Assembly (NCBI GenBank): GCA_017311315.1
Contig: CM029654.1
Span: forward strand, 4,285,382-4,349,381
Length of the DNA stretch: 64,000 nt
DNA from: Dendrocalamus latiflorus
Lineage: Eukaryota; Streptophyta; Magnoliopsida; Poales; Poaceae
Direction: 5' to 3'
Below the pieces are notes generated by a model. The model ran no database searches, was not told the origin of the DNA, and saw only the letters and a program-made list of their open reading frames with translations. Position 1 is the first letter of the stretch. Every line of letters starts with the position of its first letter. This document shows, piece by piece, positions 21,784 through 33,300 of this stretch. A program made the translations under genes and the position numbers.

Positions 21784-24618
21784 GGAGGAACCGGTGATCT
21801 TACACTGTTCCCGGCTTTCGAGACGACGGGGAAGAAGGGAATAAGATGAGGACGGTGGAGGGCTCTTATAGCAGCGACCCACAAGGTGGCAAAGGCAAAA
21901 AGAGCACCGGCAGGATGTGATGAAGGGAAAAGATCAAAGACGGTGTTCCAGAGATTCTTGGTGTTTGTTGAAAGTGGCTAGCGAAGACCTACCTATGGGA
22001 TGGTGAACTCTCCTCTACTTTCCCAAAGGGAGCTTAGGTCTACATGGAGAAGAGCGACCGGTGGTCGTACCGAGGCCTAGGTTTCTTGCTACTAGTTTAG
22101 TTCTTGAGCTCAATTCCTCAATGGTGCATTGCACCCTAGTCGTGGCACGGAAGGAGAGGTTGATAGTCCTGATCAATTGCACGCACCATGTAGGAGATGC
22201 AGCATATGCGTTGTGACGATCTAATTTTAAAAATTGTGCTGTCCATTTCTCGCAACAGTTTAATAATTCAGCTATAGATAAAAAAGAAGTATTTATAATG
22301 CACTCACGAATATTTAAAAATAATTAGCTTGATTAAAATATGACCTAACGGCCAAACTATAACATTTTTACGGTCGTTCAAGCCCAAAATATAACTTATA
22401 TTCAGAAGAACTGATGAAATTTCACAGGAACGCTTGAATACGATCATAACCCTAACATGTTAGCTGATGCATCATAACTTCTTTTAGGTGTTTGTTCTAA
22501 TAAAAAATAAGTAAGTTTGAGTACACTAGATACTTAGCAAGTCATATAGGAAGGCTATTCAGCTATCATATAAGGTGTTCAACTGGATCGAGTCATGAGT
22601 TATAATATGATAAGAATAGATACAAGTTTATTGGTAAAAACTTTGCACTTCAAATAATAAAATATTATTTAATTAGCAAGGGATTTTTCTCATTCACTAT
22701 TTCCACATAAAATCATCCGAATTCTACTTATGTATAGTTATAGAAATCACCTATGAAACATAGCTCCACTGGCCAGGAGCACAGTATATTCGAATATCAT
22801 TTATTATACTCTACAAAGTTGCCCGATTTACTCATAAGATATTTCAAACTCATAATGTCAAGCTATAGAGACGCAACATAATAGTATATGACTGAGCTAA
22901 GAATAACAAGGTCATTTCACTACTATTTTCATTCTAGCTTCTGCCTAACCATTTAATTAACCACCATCGGGAATCCACTGGCCAGTGTGAAAATAGTGAC
23001 CCGACATTGAGTGGATCTATTGTTGTGAAGATTGGCAAGTGGCACACGAGCCCAACTTCCATCTCACCCCCTTTTTCTCTATGAGCTATCCAAACAATCT
23101 TAGAATAATCATCACCCTATGGATGTTCGATTGAATCGAGCAGTGTAATAGACCAGGTTAATAAGTCAAGCTTGTGCTTGAGTGAGTTCTGTGTTATTTA
23201 CTTGGTACAAGGGTCTAGTCTTAATTTGTCAAAGATGAGGCTATTTTTCACATTTCATGTGTACACCGACACACCACCACATCTAAACCAGAGCCTCAAT
23301 CTTTGGATGAGGTCGTGGGTTTTAACCATCTAGTGGTTGCCCACCAAGAAGCCTCAATATTTAGCTTTATTTCAAAGTCTGTCGACACTAGGCTGGATAA
23401 TTCTTAACGGTATTTGTAAAGCATTTATATTTTTCTAACCTAACTGCTGATTGCCAATGGGTGATTTCATATTATAATAATATGTATGGCTGCCAAGAAG
23501 AATATGGCTTGAAAAAGTATGGCTAGACTTTTTAGTAGTTGGATCTATCTATTCATCATGGTATTCTAAATTATTATTTTATATAAATACAATGCTCAAA
23601 TAACATAGATAATAAATGGCCTTAACGAGTTTGGGTAAATAGTAACGGGCTGGATGAATAGTACTGAGATTAGTACTATTTCTAGTGGGTTGGGTTTGGT
23701 GAACAGTGATAGACCAATTTACTGTGTAGCGAATTGTGTTGGATAGTATTTGGGTCAGGTTGAATGAATAGTATTGGCTTGACTGGGTGTTCTTGGGCTG
23801 CATGGTGTTGGGTTTACTAAAATCAGTTTGGACTAGCTTTGCCAGCCCACCTTAGTAGCCTAGGGAGCATGCAACCTAGCTTACTCCAAAGCAAGCTGGA
23901 GCTCACTTGCATGGTGCCCGAGTAGAGGAAAACTGCAACAACGCCAAATTTGGTGTTGATGACGGTAAATGTCAGCGAGCTGTGGTGTGGCAAGCAACAA
24001 TAGGGCGCGGACAACCCATTTTAGGAACATATGTGGGTAGTGGCAGCATGGAAATGGCTGGCAGCAATGCATGGCCAGAACAGGGGAATGACACAATGGA
24101 TTTATGGCATGCTTCGACCAAATTGACGATGATTTGAACATTAGTGTTGTGAAGGGAGCTCAGTGGTGGTGGTGGATCAACTTGGGGAAGTATGTTGATT
24201 GCTGGTGTTGGTGACCATGGATGGCAGGGAGATGGCACATGGTGGCGGTGAGCTAAGGGCAGTGAGGTTAAGCGGGAAGCCAGGGAATAGCTTCGTAGTG
24301 GTGAGGAGATGCTAAGGGAATGACTAATTTGGTAAGAGCGAGGATGGAGACAAGGAATTTTAAAGATGGCCAAGGCTTACCAAAATTAGGGATGATGATG
24401 GCAGTGTAGCTTCACACGGTCGGAGAAGAAGATGGTGGGTCCGGGCATGAGGGTGTGCAAAGGAGAGGCGAAGGTTTTCTGATCCATTTCTTCTACTCGT
24501 ATCTACGTACTAGGTAGAGTGCACGATGGGTTTAAGTAGAGATGGTTCCCTAAGCCATCTCTTTTGAATTGTCTCTACATTTTGGTTTTGTTGTAGTGTC
24601 ACCTTCTTGGGAGTCTTG
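21784..24618. other. Intergenic, AT-rich, no gene recognised
   Basis: No open frame shows a recognisable domain. The 22200-23560 part is AT-rich and resembles worn repetitive DNA. A cluster of GAATAGTA and TTGGGT words occurs at 23640-23790. Open frames at 23823-24373 on the minus strand show no family signature. Confidence 0.4.
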
Positions 24619-25262
24619 TCTATCTTGGTGTCACTCGTTCTGACATTTCGTACCTTGCGTATATCTTGAGTCGGTTTATTACTGCTCCCACTCAGCTCCA
24701 CTATAGCTATCTTCTTCGTGTTCTATGATATCTTTGTGGAAGCATCCCTCATCGTCTCTTTTTCCCTCACTCCAGCTCTTTACAACTCCAGGTACATTAT
24801 AATGCCACCTGGGCTAGTGATCACTTTGATTGCCAGTCTCTTTGCCTATTGTATTATTCTTGGTGGTTCCCTCATTGCTTGGAAGACTAAGAAGCAGGCA
24901 ACAGTTTCTTGTTCGAGTGCCGAGGCTGAGTTGCGAGCTATGGCTTTGTTGACTATGGATGTTACTTGGCTACGGTGGTTACTTGGGGATTTTGGTGTTT
25001 ATGTTTCTGCACCAACTCCTCTTTTGTCTGACAATACAGGTGCTATTAGCATTGATAAAGATTCGATGTAGTATGAGCTTACAAAATATATTAGTGTTGA
25101 TGCTTCCTATATGCGGATATAGGTATAGAACTAGGTTGTTGCTCTTCAATATGTGCCTTCAGAGCTTCAGTTGGCAAACTTCTTCACAAAGGCATAGACC
25201 AGAGCTCAACACAGCTTCTATCTCTCCAAATTGCGTATTGTTGACCTACCATAAGTTTGAGG
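24619..25262 (+). pseudogene. Ty1/copia RT-RNase H fragment
   Basis: Degenerate coding sequence of a copia polyprotein end. It includes YLGVTRSDISYLAYILSRF and APTQLHYSYLLRVL before the RNase H start, then SLIAWKTKKQATVSCSSAEA with downstream TWLRWLLGDFGV. At least one internal stop (TGA near 24724), a frame change between about 24790 and 24860, and a TAG at 25069-25071 break it. It runs directly into an LTR end at 25266. There is no intact gag or integrase. Confidence 0.85.
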
Positions 25263-25265
25263 AGG

Positions 25266-27019
25266 TGTTAGATGTGTATTATTAATTATGTATTTCTCTA
25301 TTGTATAAGGGGTTACCTGAAAATAAGCGCTATTCATGACAGTCTATAGGGGTATATTTATAGTGTTTACAAAGGAGACTTCAGGTAGGAGTAGAACTTT
25401 ATACTGGAAATGAAAATAAATTGAATAGAATTCGGACCACAAACTCAACACTCTCCACCTTGAACCAAATTAACTCCTATAGCCGAAGAACACAATAAAC
25501 TCCTCTAATCAAATAAGGATGAACACCTTATGTGCTGAAAGTCCAAAGAATTAATTTAAACTATTAAGACTGGAACAGTCTTACACAAACACTTCTCATG
25601 AAGCAAAATTGAGCAAATCATCACATGTTCAAACATACAACCATAAAAAAGTAGACAAATAAATCTGGGTCTCTAGTAGTTCATAACCCTAGTAAAGTCT
25701 GAGTATGTGCAAATGATCTCCTCAAACAAATGTCAATCATCAAATAATATAAGACAAAACATCACCTGTAGCGCTGATAGATAGCAAAGAATTCATCTCA
25801 TGGAATCTAACATGCTTCACCTAGAATACAAAGCTTGGCAAAGAATGCTCATTAAAAGAGCAATTTGCACGTGTGACCATCGCATATGCCAAACTATCGG
25901 CTTCAAAGGTAACTGAATTTAATGATATGATTGAGATTGCTCCTATAAATTGTTCGGAGGAAAGGAATCTTATGTCATCAATGGAGAATAAATTGCATTA
26001 GACTCCTCGTATCGAGTTGCGACAACTGGACAAACATTATAGTATCTATGCAAAAACAAACTCCTTCTTGCACTTAAATCCTTCATCTCAAACTGAAATT
26101 GGAGTAAAACTTTCACTTTTAAATAGCAAAACTTTGAAGAGCTTCATACTAGCTGTCCATCAGGATGTCATCAAATTCCTGAGAATTAATGTTGCCAAAG
26201 CCTTCATAATGGTTACGCAAGCAATCCAAATTGCAATATATCCAAACGGTAATTGAAACACCAAATTCAGTTGTCCCTACAACTAACATTGTTTTTTTCT
26301 TTTTCTTTTAAAGCCTCCTCGATCAAACGTGGCCCAAATTAACTCAATAGCAATGTTGTGTTGAAAGCCTGTAATTCCACCTTAGACTCTATATGTGTGG
26401 ATCCGCCGCAGTAGCCCGTAGTAGATGACAGATCATCGAAGAAATCAATAGCGATTAATCCTATATAGATGCCGCCAATAATAAACACAACGGCCTGAAT
26501 TATAACGAACTCCACCTCTAACAAAAAAATATGCAGAGTTGATGGTACAACTTCTTGATGAAAGATGGCGATCGATTGGGACAGAAGATCGTCAACGAAA
26601 ATGGTACGGTACGACGCCAAGGCATGGCATCGAGCGACTCGGACGATGATGTTGGCTCATATTGACACTATGCATTGCCACGCAATGGCCACCCCAGGAG
26701 TCAACATTGCTGCTCCCAGGGCAGTAGCTTGGATCTCTAATCTGTAGTTCTGATACCACATGTTATAAAACACACGGAAAAATAGATGATCAAGAGAGTA
26801 GGAGACACAGATTTAACGTAGAAAATCCTTTCGGAAAAAACTACGGACGCACAAATGTGAGATCACTATATGGGAAGATATTTACAATGATGCTCTTTCC
26901 TTCCCTATTATCTACATGACTATATTTATAGTGTTTACAAAAGGAACTTCAAGTTAAAATAGAACTCCATGTTAAAAATAAAAACAAACTAAATAGGATT
27001 CAGACCACAAACTATAGCA
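25266..27019 (-). mobile_element. Short non-autonomous LTR element remnant (minus)
   Basis: Two related terminal segments, 25266-25450 and 26761-27019, both have TG..CA-type ends. In minus sense, TGTGGTATCAGAAC at 26760-26747 follows the right LTR and matches the initiator-Met tRNA primer site used by copia elements. A purine-rich AAGGTGGAGAG (about 25461-25451) precedes the left LTR. The LTRs align only from the TATA-like CTATAAATAT word to their U3 ends; the other halves differ, so the left LTR appears chimeric. The interior of about 1.3 kb has no recognised coding region. No matching target duplication was found. Confidence 0.6.
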
Positions 27020-27360
27020 ACCACAATGATCACAGACGTTTCAGAAGAACGGCAAGATATTGGTGAATGCCTAAATGGCAACCACTAGCAAATTTCTTTC
27101 TTGACATTATTAATCTAAAATCCGGCGACAAACATTTGTCCAAACCTTTTATGCTGACAAAACTTACTGCACATGCACACATGCAACAGATTATACAAAA
27201 CTTGGAGAAGCAAGAACGAATAAATAAACGGCCCAACAGCAAGAACGAATAAATAAACGGCCCAACATAATAGCCATCACAATCATGCACCTCACTAACA
27301 AGCCACTAGCTAGCTGCCTATCCTCATCTCTTTAGTTACTGTACTTCTTCAAGATCTCAC

Positions 27361-30300
27361 TTAGACTGACAACTTTCTGCAAGGGTTAGGGAAGAGATCC
27401 TTGAGTCGGACGACGTCGATGTAGTCAGGATAGCGTTTGCATGTCTCCTCGTCGCAGTTGCCGTCGATCTTGCCGAGCCTCAGGTAGCCGAGGTCGCTGC
27501 AGGTGTTGCCCGGGATCACATGGTACCCGACGTCCTCCATGGGGGTGTGCTCGCTGCAGAGCGTGAAGGTGGCGTCGTCTAGAGTGCCGTCCCGGTAGAC
27601 GATGATGCCGTCCTGGTCGTTTTTCATCGCCCGGAAGACTTTGTCGAACAGTCGGTCATGCGGTGCAGTCACCGGCATGCATCTGAAGAGAAGGGGAAAA
27701 GAAATGCAAGAATCATATATTTTTTCCCCAGGTAGGTAGCTTCCTTGTAGAAAACAGAAAAGGAAATCGAAACATCGATGGTACTAGCATTCGTTGGAAA
27801 TTACAGTAACTGTTTAACTATGGTATCAACTGTTTAACTAGGTTTCAGAAGCATTTCATGCGACAGTGCGTCATTGTTTGGGTTGGACTTTCTTTCTCAT
27901 GGGCTGAGCTGGGCCTCCCAAAAGACCATAAGGAAGGTTGAACCGCAAGTGAAGGCTACGATAGTTCTAGTTCCATTTCCACACAACAACACGCCTTCAT
28001 GAAATTCTCTGAATGATTTTTCTTCAAACGAGTCTGAATGATCTTTTTCTGAATGATTTCACCAACTGTACCTGCAAACTCACACGTCCTTGGGTTTTTT
28101 TCCCCTTTACATGATTGATATTTGTCATGACTTTGGGCTGGTTAACAGTGTTAGAATGATCTCAGGGGATTTGGCCCAACGGCCAAACCCCCCCTTGCTC
28201 GCGCCCTGATCGGGGGCGCCCAGCCCATTATGGCTGGTGGGCCCCAGTCGCCAGCGCCATATAAAGAGGAGGGGGCCGGGGCGGCACGCAACACGAGGTT
28301 CACCGTGCCGCCGCCAGACCCACCGACAAACCCTAACCCGATCTGAGAGGGTGGCGCTCTAGCGACGGGAAGCACCACCGCCGTCTCCTTCACCGGATCT
28401 GCGCCGCCGCCAGGGAGGTCGCCGCCGCCCGGGACACGCCGCCGCCGAGGAGCCCCGCACCTCTTCCCCGACCGTCGCTGCCCGTGCGCAGACTTCACCG
28501 AGCATCCCCACGATGGCCAACTCCTCCTCCACGTCGGAAGGTTGGTACTCCTCTCTCCCTCTCAGTGTATCACTCAAGAACCCAAACGCAATAGAGAAGA
28601 AGCCCTCTAGATCTAAACCCTAGGAGATCCCTAAAGACCTAAACCTAACATTGGTATCAGAGCTAACCTAGTGGTAGATCTAGATGGGGAAAAGAGCGGC
28701 GACCGCCGTCGGTTGACCGGCGTGCGGAAAGAGAGATGCACAGAGAAAGAAACCCCCCTTAACCCTAGAAAACGGCAAAAAGAAGAGAAAGAGGGGACTC
28801 ACGGTTGCGCCGCCGCTTGAGCCGCCTTGCGCGCGCGCCGCCGGGGCCGCTCCTTTTTGGGGTCGCCGCCCGCGCGGGCGCCACCGCGCGCTGCCGCTGG
28901 GGCCGCCGCGATGTCGCCCGCCCGGCCGCCGCGCCTCGCTGGGGCCACCGCGCGCTGCCGCTGGGGCCGCCGCGATGTCGCCCGCCCGGCCGCCGCGCCT
29001 CGCTGGGGCCACCGCGCCGCCGTCGAGTCGCTTCGGGGGCCGCCTCGCTGCCGCTCCGCGCTCGGGGCCGTCGCGGCCGCTCCATCGCCTCGCGGGACAG
29101 GGAGCCGCCACTCCGATTTTTTCGCAAAGGGGCGGGCTCAAATGATTAGGGTTAGGGTTGCGGGAAGGTTTTTGTCTCGGCGGCTGCGTGCGTAAGCCGT
29201 CCGATCAAATCTGACGGTCACCCTTTAATAGGCCACGAAGGCTGATGGGCCGATTGTGGCATTCGGCCGTTCGATCACGATCGAACGGTACGTGCGCGTG
29301 CGTGGTTTTTCCTCAGGATCGGCCGCACGCACGCATTTGCTGGGCCGCGAGAGCGGCAGATGGCCTGCGGGGGTTTTTCGGCCCGCGTGGGAGAAAGAGG
29401 CCGCGCGCGCCTGAGAAAGAGAGCGGGCCGCCATGGGCAGCGCCGCTGGCTGCGCACGCGCGCGGGTGACGGTTGAGCCGCGGGCGTGCAGCGTGGCTGA
29501 GCGAGCCGCATGGGCCGAGGCCGCGCAAAGGAACAGGCCTAATGGCCGAATTGAACAGTAAATCCAAAATTGGATTTTTATTGATTTTCAGAAGCAATTT
29601 GAGTGAATTTGAATGAAATTATGATCCAAAATCTCTGTAATTTTTTGCACCAACGTGTTAATTTTTTCAGAGATTAAATGTGTACTGTATAATGCTTCTG
29701 AATATTGAATTTTTTTAGAATAATTACAGTTTCCGCTGCAAAAGTTAATGTTGATTGATTTTCATTATTAAATTCGAACCAACGGGAGAATTTAATTTTG
29801 GAAAAATAGAGATAAATCCCAGATAATTATGATATTGTTATTTTCTGACCAACGTTGATAATAACAATATTATAATTTTTTAATTGATGATTTTATGCAT
29901 TATTTCTATTTCTGCCCAACGGTGATGTAGATTTAATGTATAGATAAAATTGATTTAAATTGTATGTCATATTTTTGACCAACGTTGGAAATAAGGCATA
30001 TAATTTTCCTGTTATGTTCTCACTTTATTTGAAATATTTTTCAGGCGGATACAACTTGATGAGTTGTATCAGAGAGATCCCCACTCTCAAAGGTGATAAT
30101 TATGGAGAGTGGAAGAAAAAGATAGACTTAGCGTTTATCTTGGCTGAGGTGGACTGGGTCCTCACTACAGCACGTCCCACTGAGCCTTTGGCACCAGTGA
30201 GGAAACAAAATGAGGATGATACTGCATGGCAGAAAAGACAGAGGGATAATGCTCCCTTACAGATGTCTTATGACCTTGATCATAAGAAATGGACCACAGC

Positions 30301-33300
30301 CAACAAGAAATGTATGGCTGTGATAAAGAACACAATTGAGCCTGCGATTGTGGGCTCAATTGCAGAGTGTGACACTGTCACAGAATATCTTGATAAAATA
30401 AAGAGTCAGTTCACTGGCTCTTCAAAGACTTATGCTACACAGCTGATTAAGCAGCTGGTAACAGAAAGGTATTCTGGCAGTGGCAATGGCATAAGAGAGC
30501 ACATTCTTAGGATGAGCAACTTGACATCTAAACTTAAACCAATGGATTTGGCTCTCAAGGATGAGTTCCTTATTCACTTGGTTTTTGCTTCCTTTCCCAA
30601 AGAGTTTGACACTTTTGTTGTCAACTACAATATGCAGCCCGAGAAATGGGACTTGGAAAAGTGCATAGCCATGTGTGTGCAAGAGGAGGAAAGAATCAAA
30701 TCCTCACATGGTGGTTCTATCAACTATGTGAAGGACAACAAGAAAAAGAACTTCAACAGTACCTCCTTCTCAAAGAACAAGGGAAAAGCCTCTGTCCATC
30801 AGCCTCAACAGAACAAATTTGCTGTAGACAAAGACCAGTGTCTTCACTGCAAGAAGACGGGACACTACAAGAAGAACTGTCCTGATTATTTAAAGATGAT
30901 AATGGCAAAGAAAGGTGAGAACATTATTACCTTTATAAATGAATCCATATATGTGCAATATTCGAAATCCACTTGGTGGATTGACTCAGGAGCAACTATT
31001 CATGTTGCTAATTCTTTACAGGGATTCCGTTCGACGAGGACTACGCAAAGAAACGAAAGATGCATTAAAGTTGCAAATGGAGTCTAAGCTGAAGTTGAAG
31101 TCGTTGGCGATCTTTCATTAGAGTTAGCTAATGGCTCCAATCTTTTACTTAGAGATGTCCTTTTTGTTCCCTCTTTACAGAGGAATTTGATTAGTGTTTC
31201 AAAATTGGACAAAGATGGTTATGATTGTAATTTTGGAAATGGCAAGTGTGAAATAATGTTTAATAAAGAATGTGTTGGTCTTGCCATCTTACAGAATGAG
31301 CTTTATTTGTTATCATTATGTGATGATGTGAATGTCGTATGCGATAATGAGAATGTTGCGTGCGAGAAAGTGATTGAATCCTCGTCTACGAATGTAAACA
31401 GAAAACGAAAGAGAACTCTAGATGAGTCGTCGAAATTATGGCACTGTCGTTTAGGCCATATTTCGAGGGGGAGAATAGAAAGACTAGTTAAGAATGATAT
31501 TTTTCCTCCATTAGAGTTCTCAGACTTAGAACAATGCAGAGAATGCATTAAAGGAAAAATATGTAAAGAAAATTAAAAAAGACGCTAAAAGAAGCACAGG
31601 AGTTCTACAAATTGTTCACACAGACATTTATGGTCTTTTTCCTGTGAAAAGTGTGGATGGTTATGACTCGTTCATAACATTCACGGATGATTACTCCCGT
31701 TATGGATATATTTATCCAATCAAAGAAAGAAATGAAGCCTTGGATAAATTCAAGATATTTAAGGCTGAAATTGAAAACAAACACGATTTAAAGATTAAGA
31801 TAGTCCGATCTGATCGTGGGGGGGAGTACTACGGTCGACATACCCCATATGGACAAGTTCCTGGACCTTTTGCAAGGTTTTTACAGGAAAATGGCATAGT
31901 GGCCCAGTATTCTATGCCGGGCGAACCTCAGCAAAATGGAGTAGCTGAAAGACGCAACCGTACCCTGATGGATATGGTGCGAAGTATGATGAGCTACTCC
32001 ACACTCCCATTGAGTTTATGGATGGAGGCGTTGAAAACCGTCATTCATATTCTCAACAGAGTGCCTAATAAGTCGGTGCCCAAAACACCGTACGAGTTGT
32101 GGACAGGAAGAGTTCCCTCACTAAACCACTTACGTGTGTGGGGGAGTCCTGCTAAGGCTAAAGTATTTAACCCAAATCTTGGGAAACTTGATCCCAAAAC
32201 AGTAAGTTGTCATTTCATTGGCTACCCTGAAAAGTCAAAAGGTTATCGTTTCTACTGTCCAGACAGATATACAAAGTTTGTAGAAACGAGACACGCTGTC
32301 TTCTTAGAGGATGAAATGATGAGGGGGAGCATGGTAGCTCGAGAGATTGACTTTGAAGAGAAGCGGGTGTATGCGCCCACTCCGATGATTCAAGAGCCAT
32401 TCTTCACACTACCTGCTGTCGCTGCACCGACGGTGCAAGACACTGTGGTGCCAGCACCTGTTATTGTTCCTCCCGTGGCAACAATGAATGAGAATGAAGA
32501 ACATGTTCTTCAGGATCATATAGAACCTATTGCCACAGATGAGGGGGAGCAACAGCAGTCTCAAACAGTAGATGTACCAAATGAGGAGGCCCCGAGGAGG
32601 TCTCAAAGAGTAAGAAGATCAGCTATTTCTGATGATTATCAGATTTATCATACAGAGGAATTTCAAATGGAGGATGATTCCACCTCATTTGAAGATGCCA
32701 TGAGAAGCGAAAATTCCTCAAAATGGCTTGAGGCCATGGAAGAGGAAATGAGGTCCATGAAGACTAATAAAGTCTGGGACTTGGAAATTATTTCTAAAGG
32801 AGCCAAAACAGTAGGCTGTAAATGGGTCTACAAGACAAAGCTTGACTTCCAAGGGAATATAGAAAGATACAAAGCGCGACTTGTGGCGAAAGGCTTTACG
32901 CAAAGAGAAGGGATTGATTACAATGAGACATTTTCTCCAGTTTCATGTAAAGATTCTTTCAGAATCATAATGGCATTAGTAGCACATTATGATTTAGAGT
33001 TACATCAGATGGATGTAAAGACGGCATTTCTTAATGGGGATTTGGAGGAAAATGTTTACATGGCACAACCGAAAGGTTTTGTCGTGGAAGGAAATGAAAG
33101 AATGGGATGCCGCCTAAATAAATCGATTTATGGGTTAAAGCAAGCTTCAAGACAGTGGTACTTGAAGTTTGACAATACAATAAGAAAATTTGGGTTTAAA
33201 GAGAATGTAGAGGACAACTGTGTTTATGCAAAGTTTAAAGATGGGAAGTTTATCTTCCTAATCCTGTATGTGGATGATATCCTACTGGCTAGTAGTGATG

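Larger units (their letters stand above)
28513..31087 (+). pseudogene. Copia gag and protease start, with inferred leader intron
   Basis: The main frame is open from 29960 to the TAA at 31085-31087, with an in-frame ATG at 30059. A leader exon is inferred at 28513-28540 inside the LTR: its donor is at 28541 and the acceptor TTTTTCAG ends at 30044, and the phase (one base plus two) matches the main frame exactly. Gag (copia UBN2/gag-pre-integrase type) starts with IREIPTLKGDNYGEW, and a zinc knuckle CLHCKKTGHYKKNC lies at about 30839-30880, binding the RNA genome in the virus-like particle. The protease active site WWIDSGAT is at about 30976-30999. The stop at 31085 interrupts the frame after the protease, so downstream enzymes are not made from an unbroken frame. 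Confidence 0.8.

Noticed and set aside
28680..29600. Several long open frames on both strands
   Set aside because: They lie in the GC-rich copia leader with a 64-bp tandem duplication and cross the inferred leader intron. No domain is visible.
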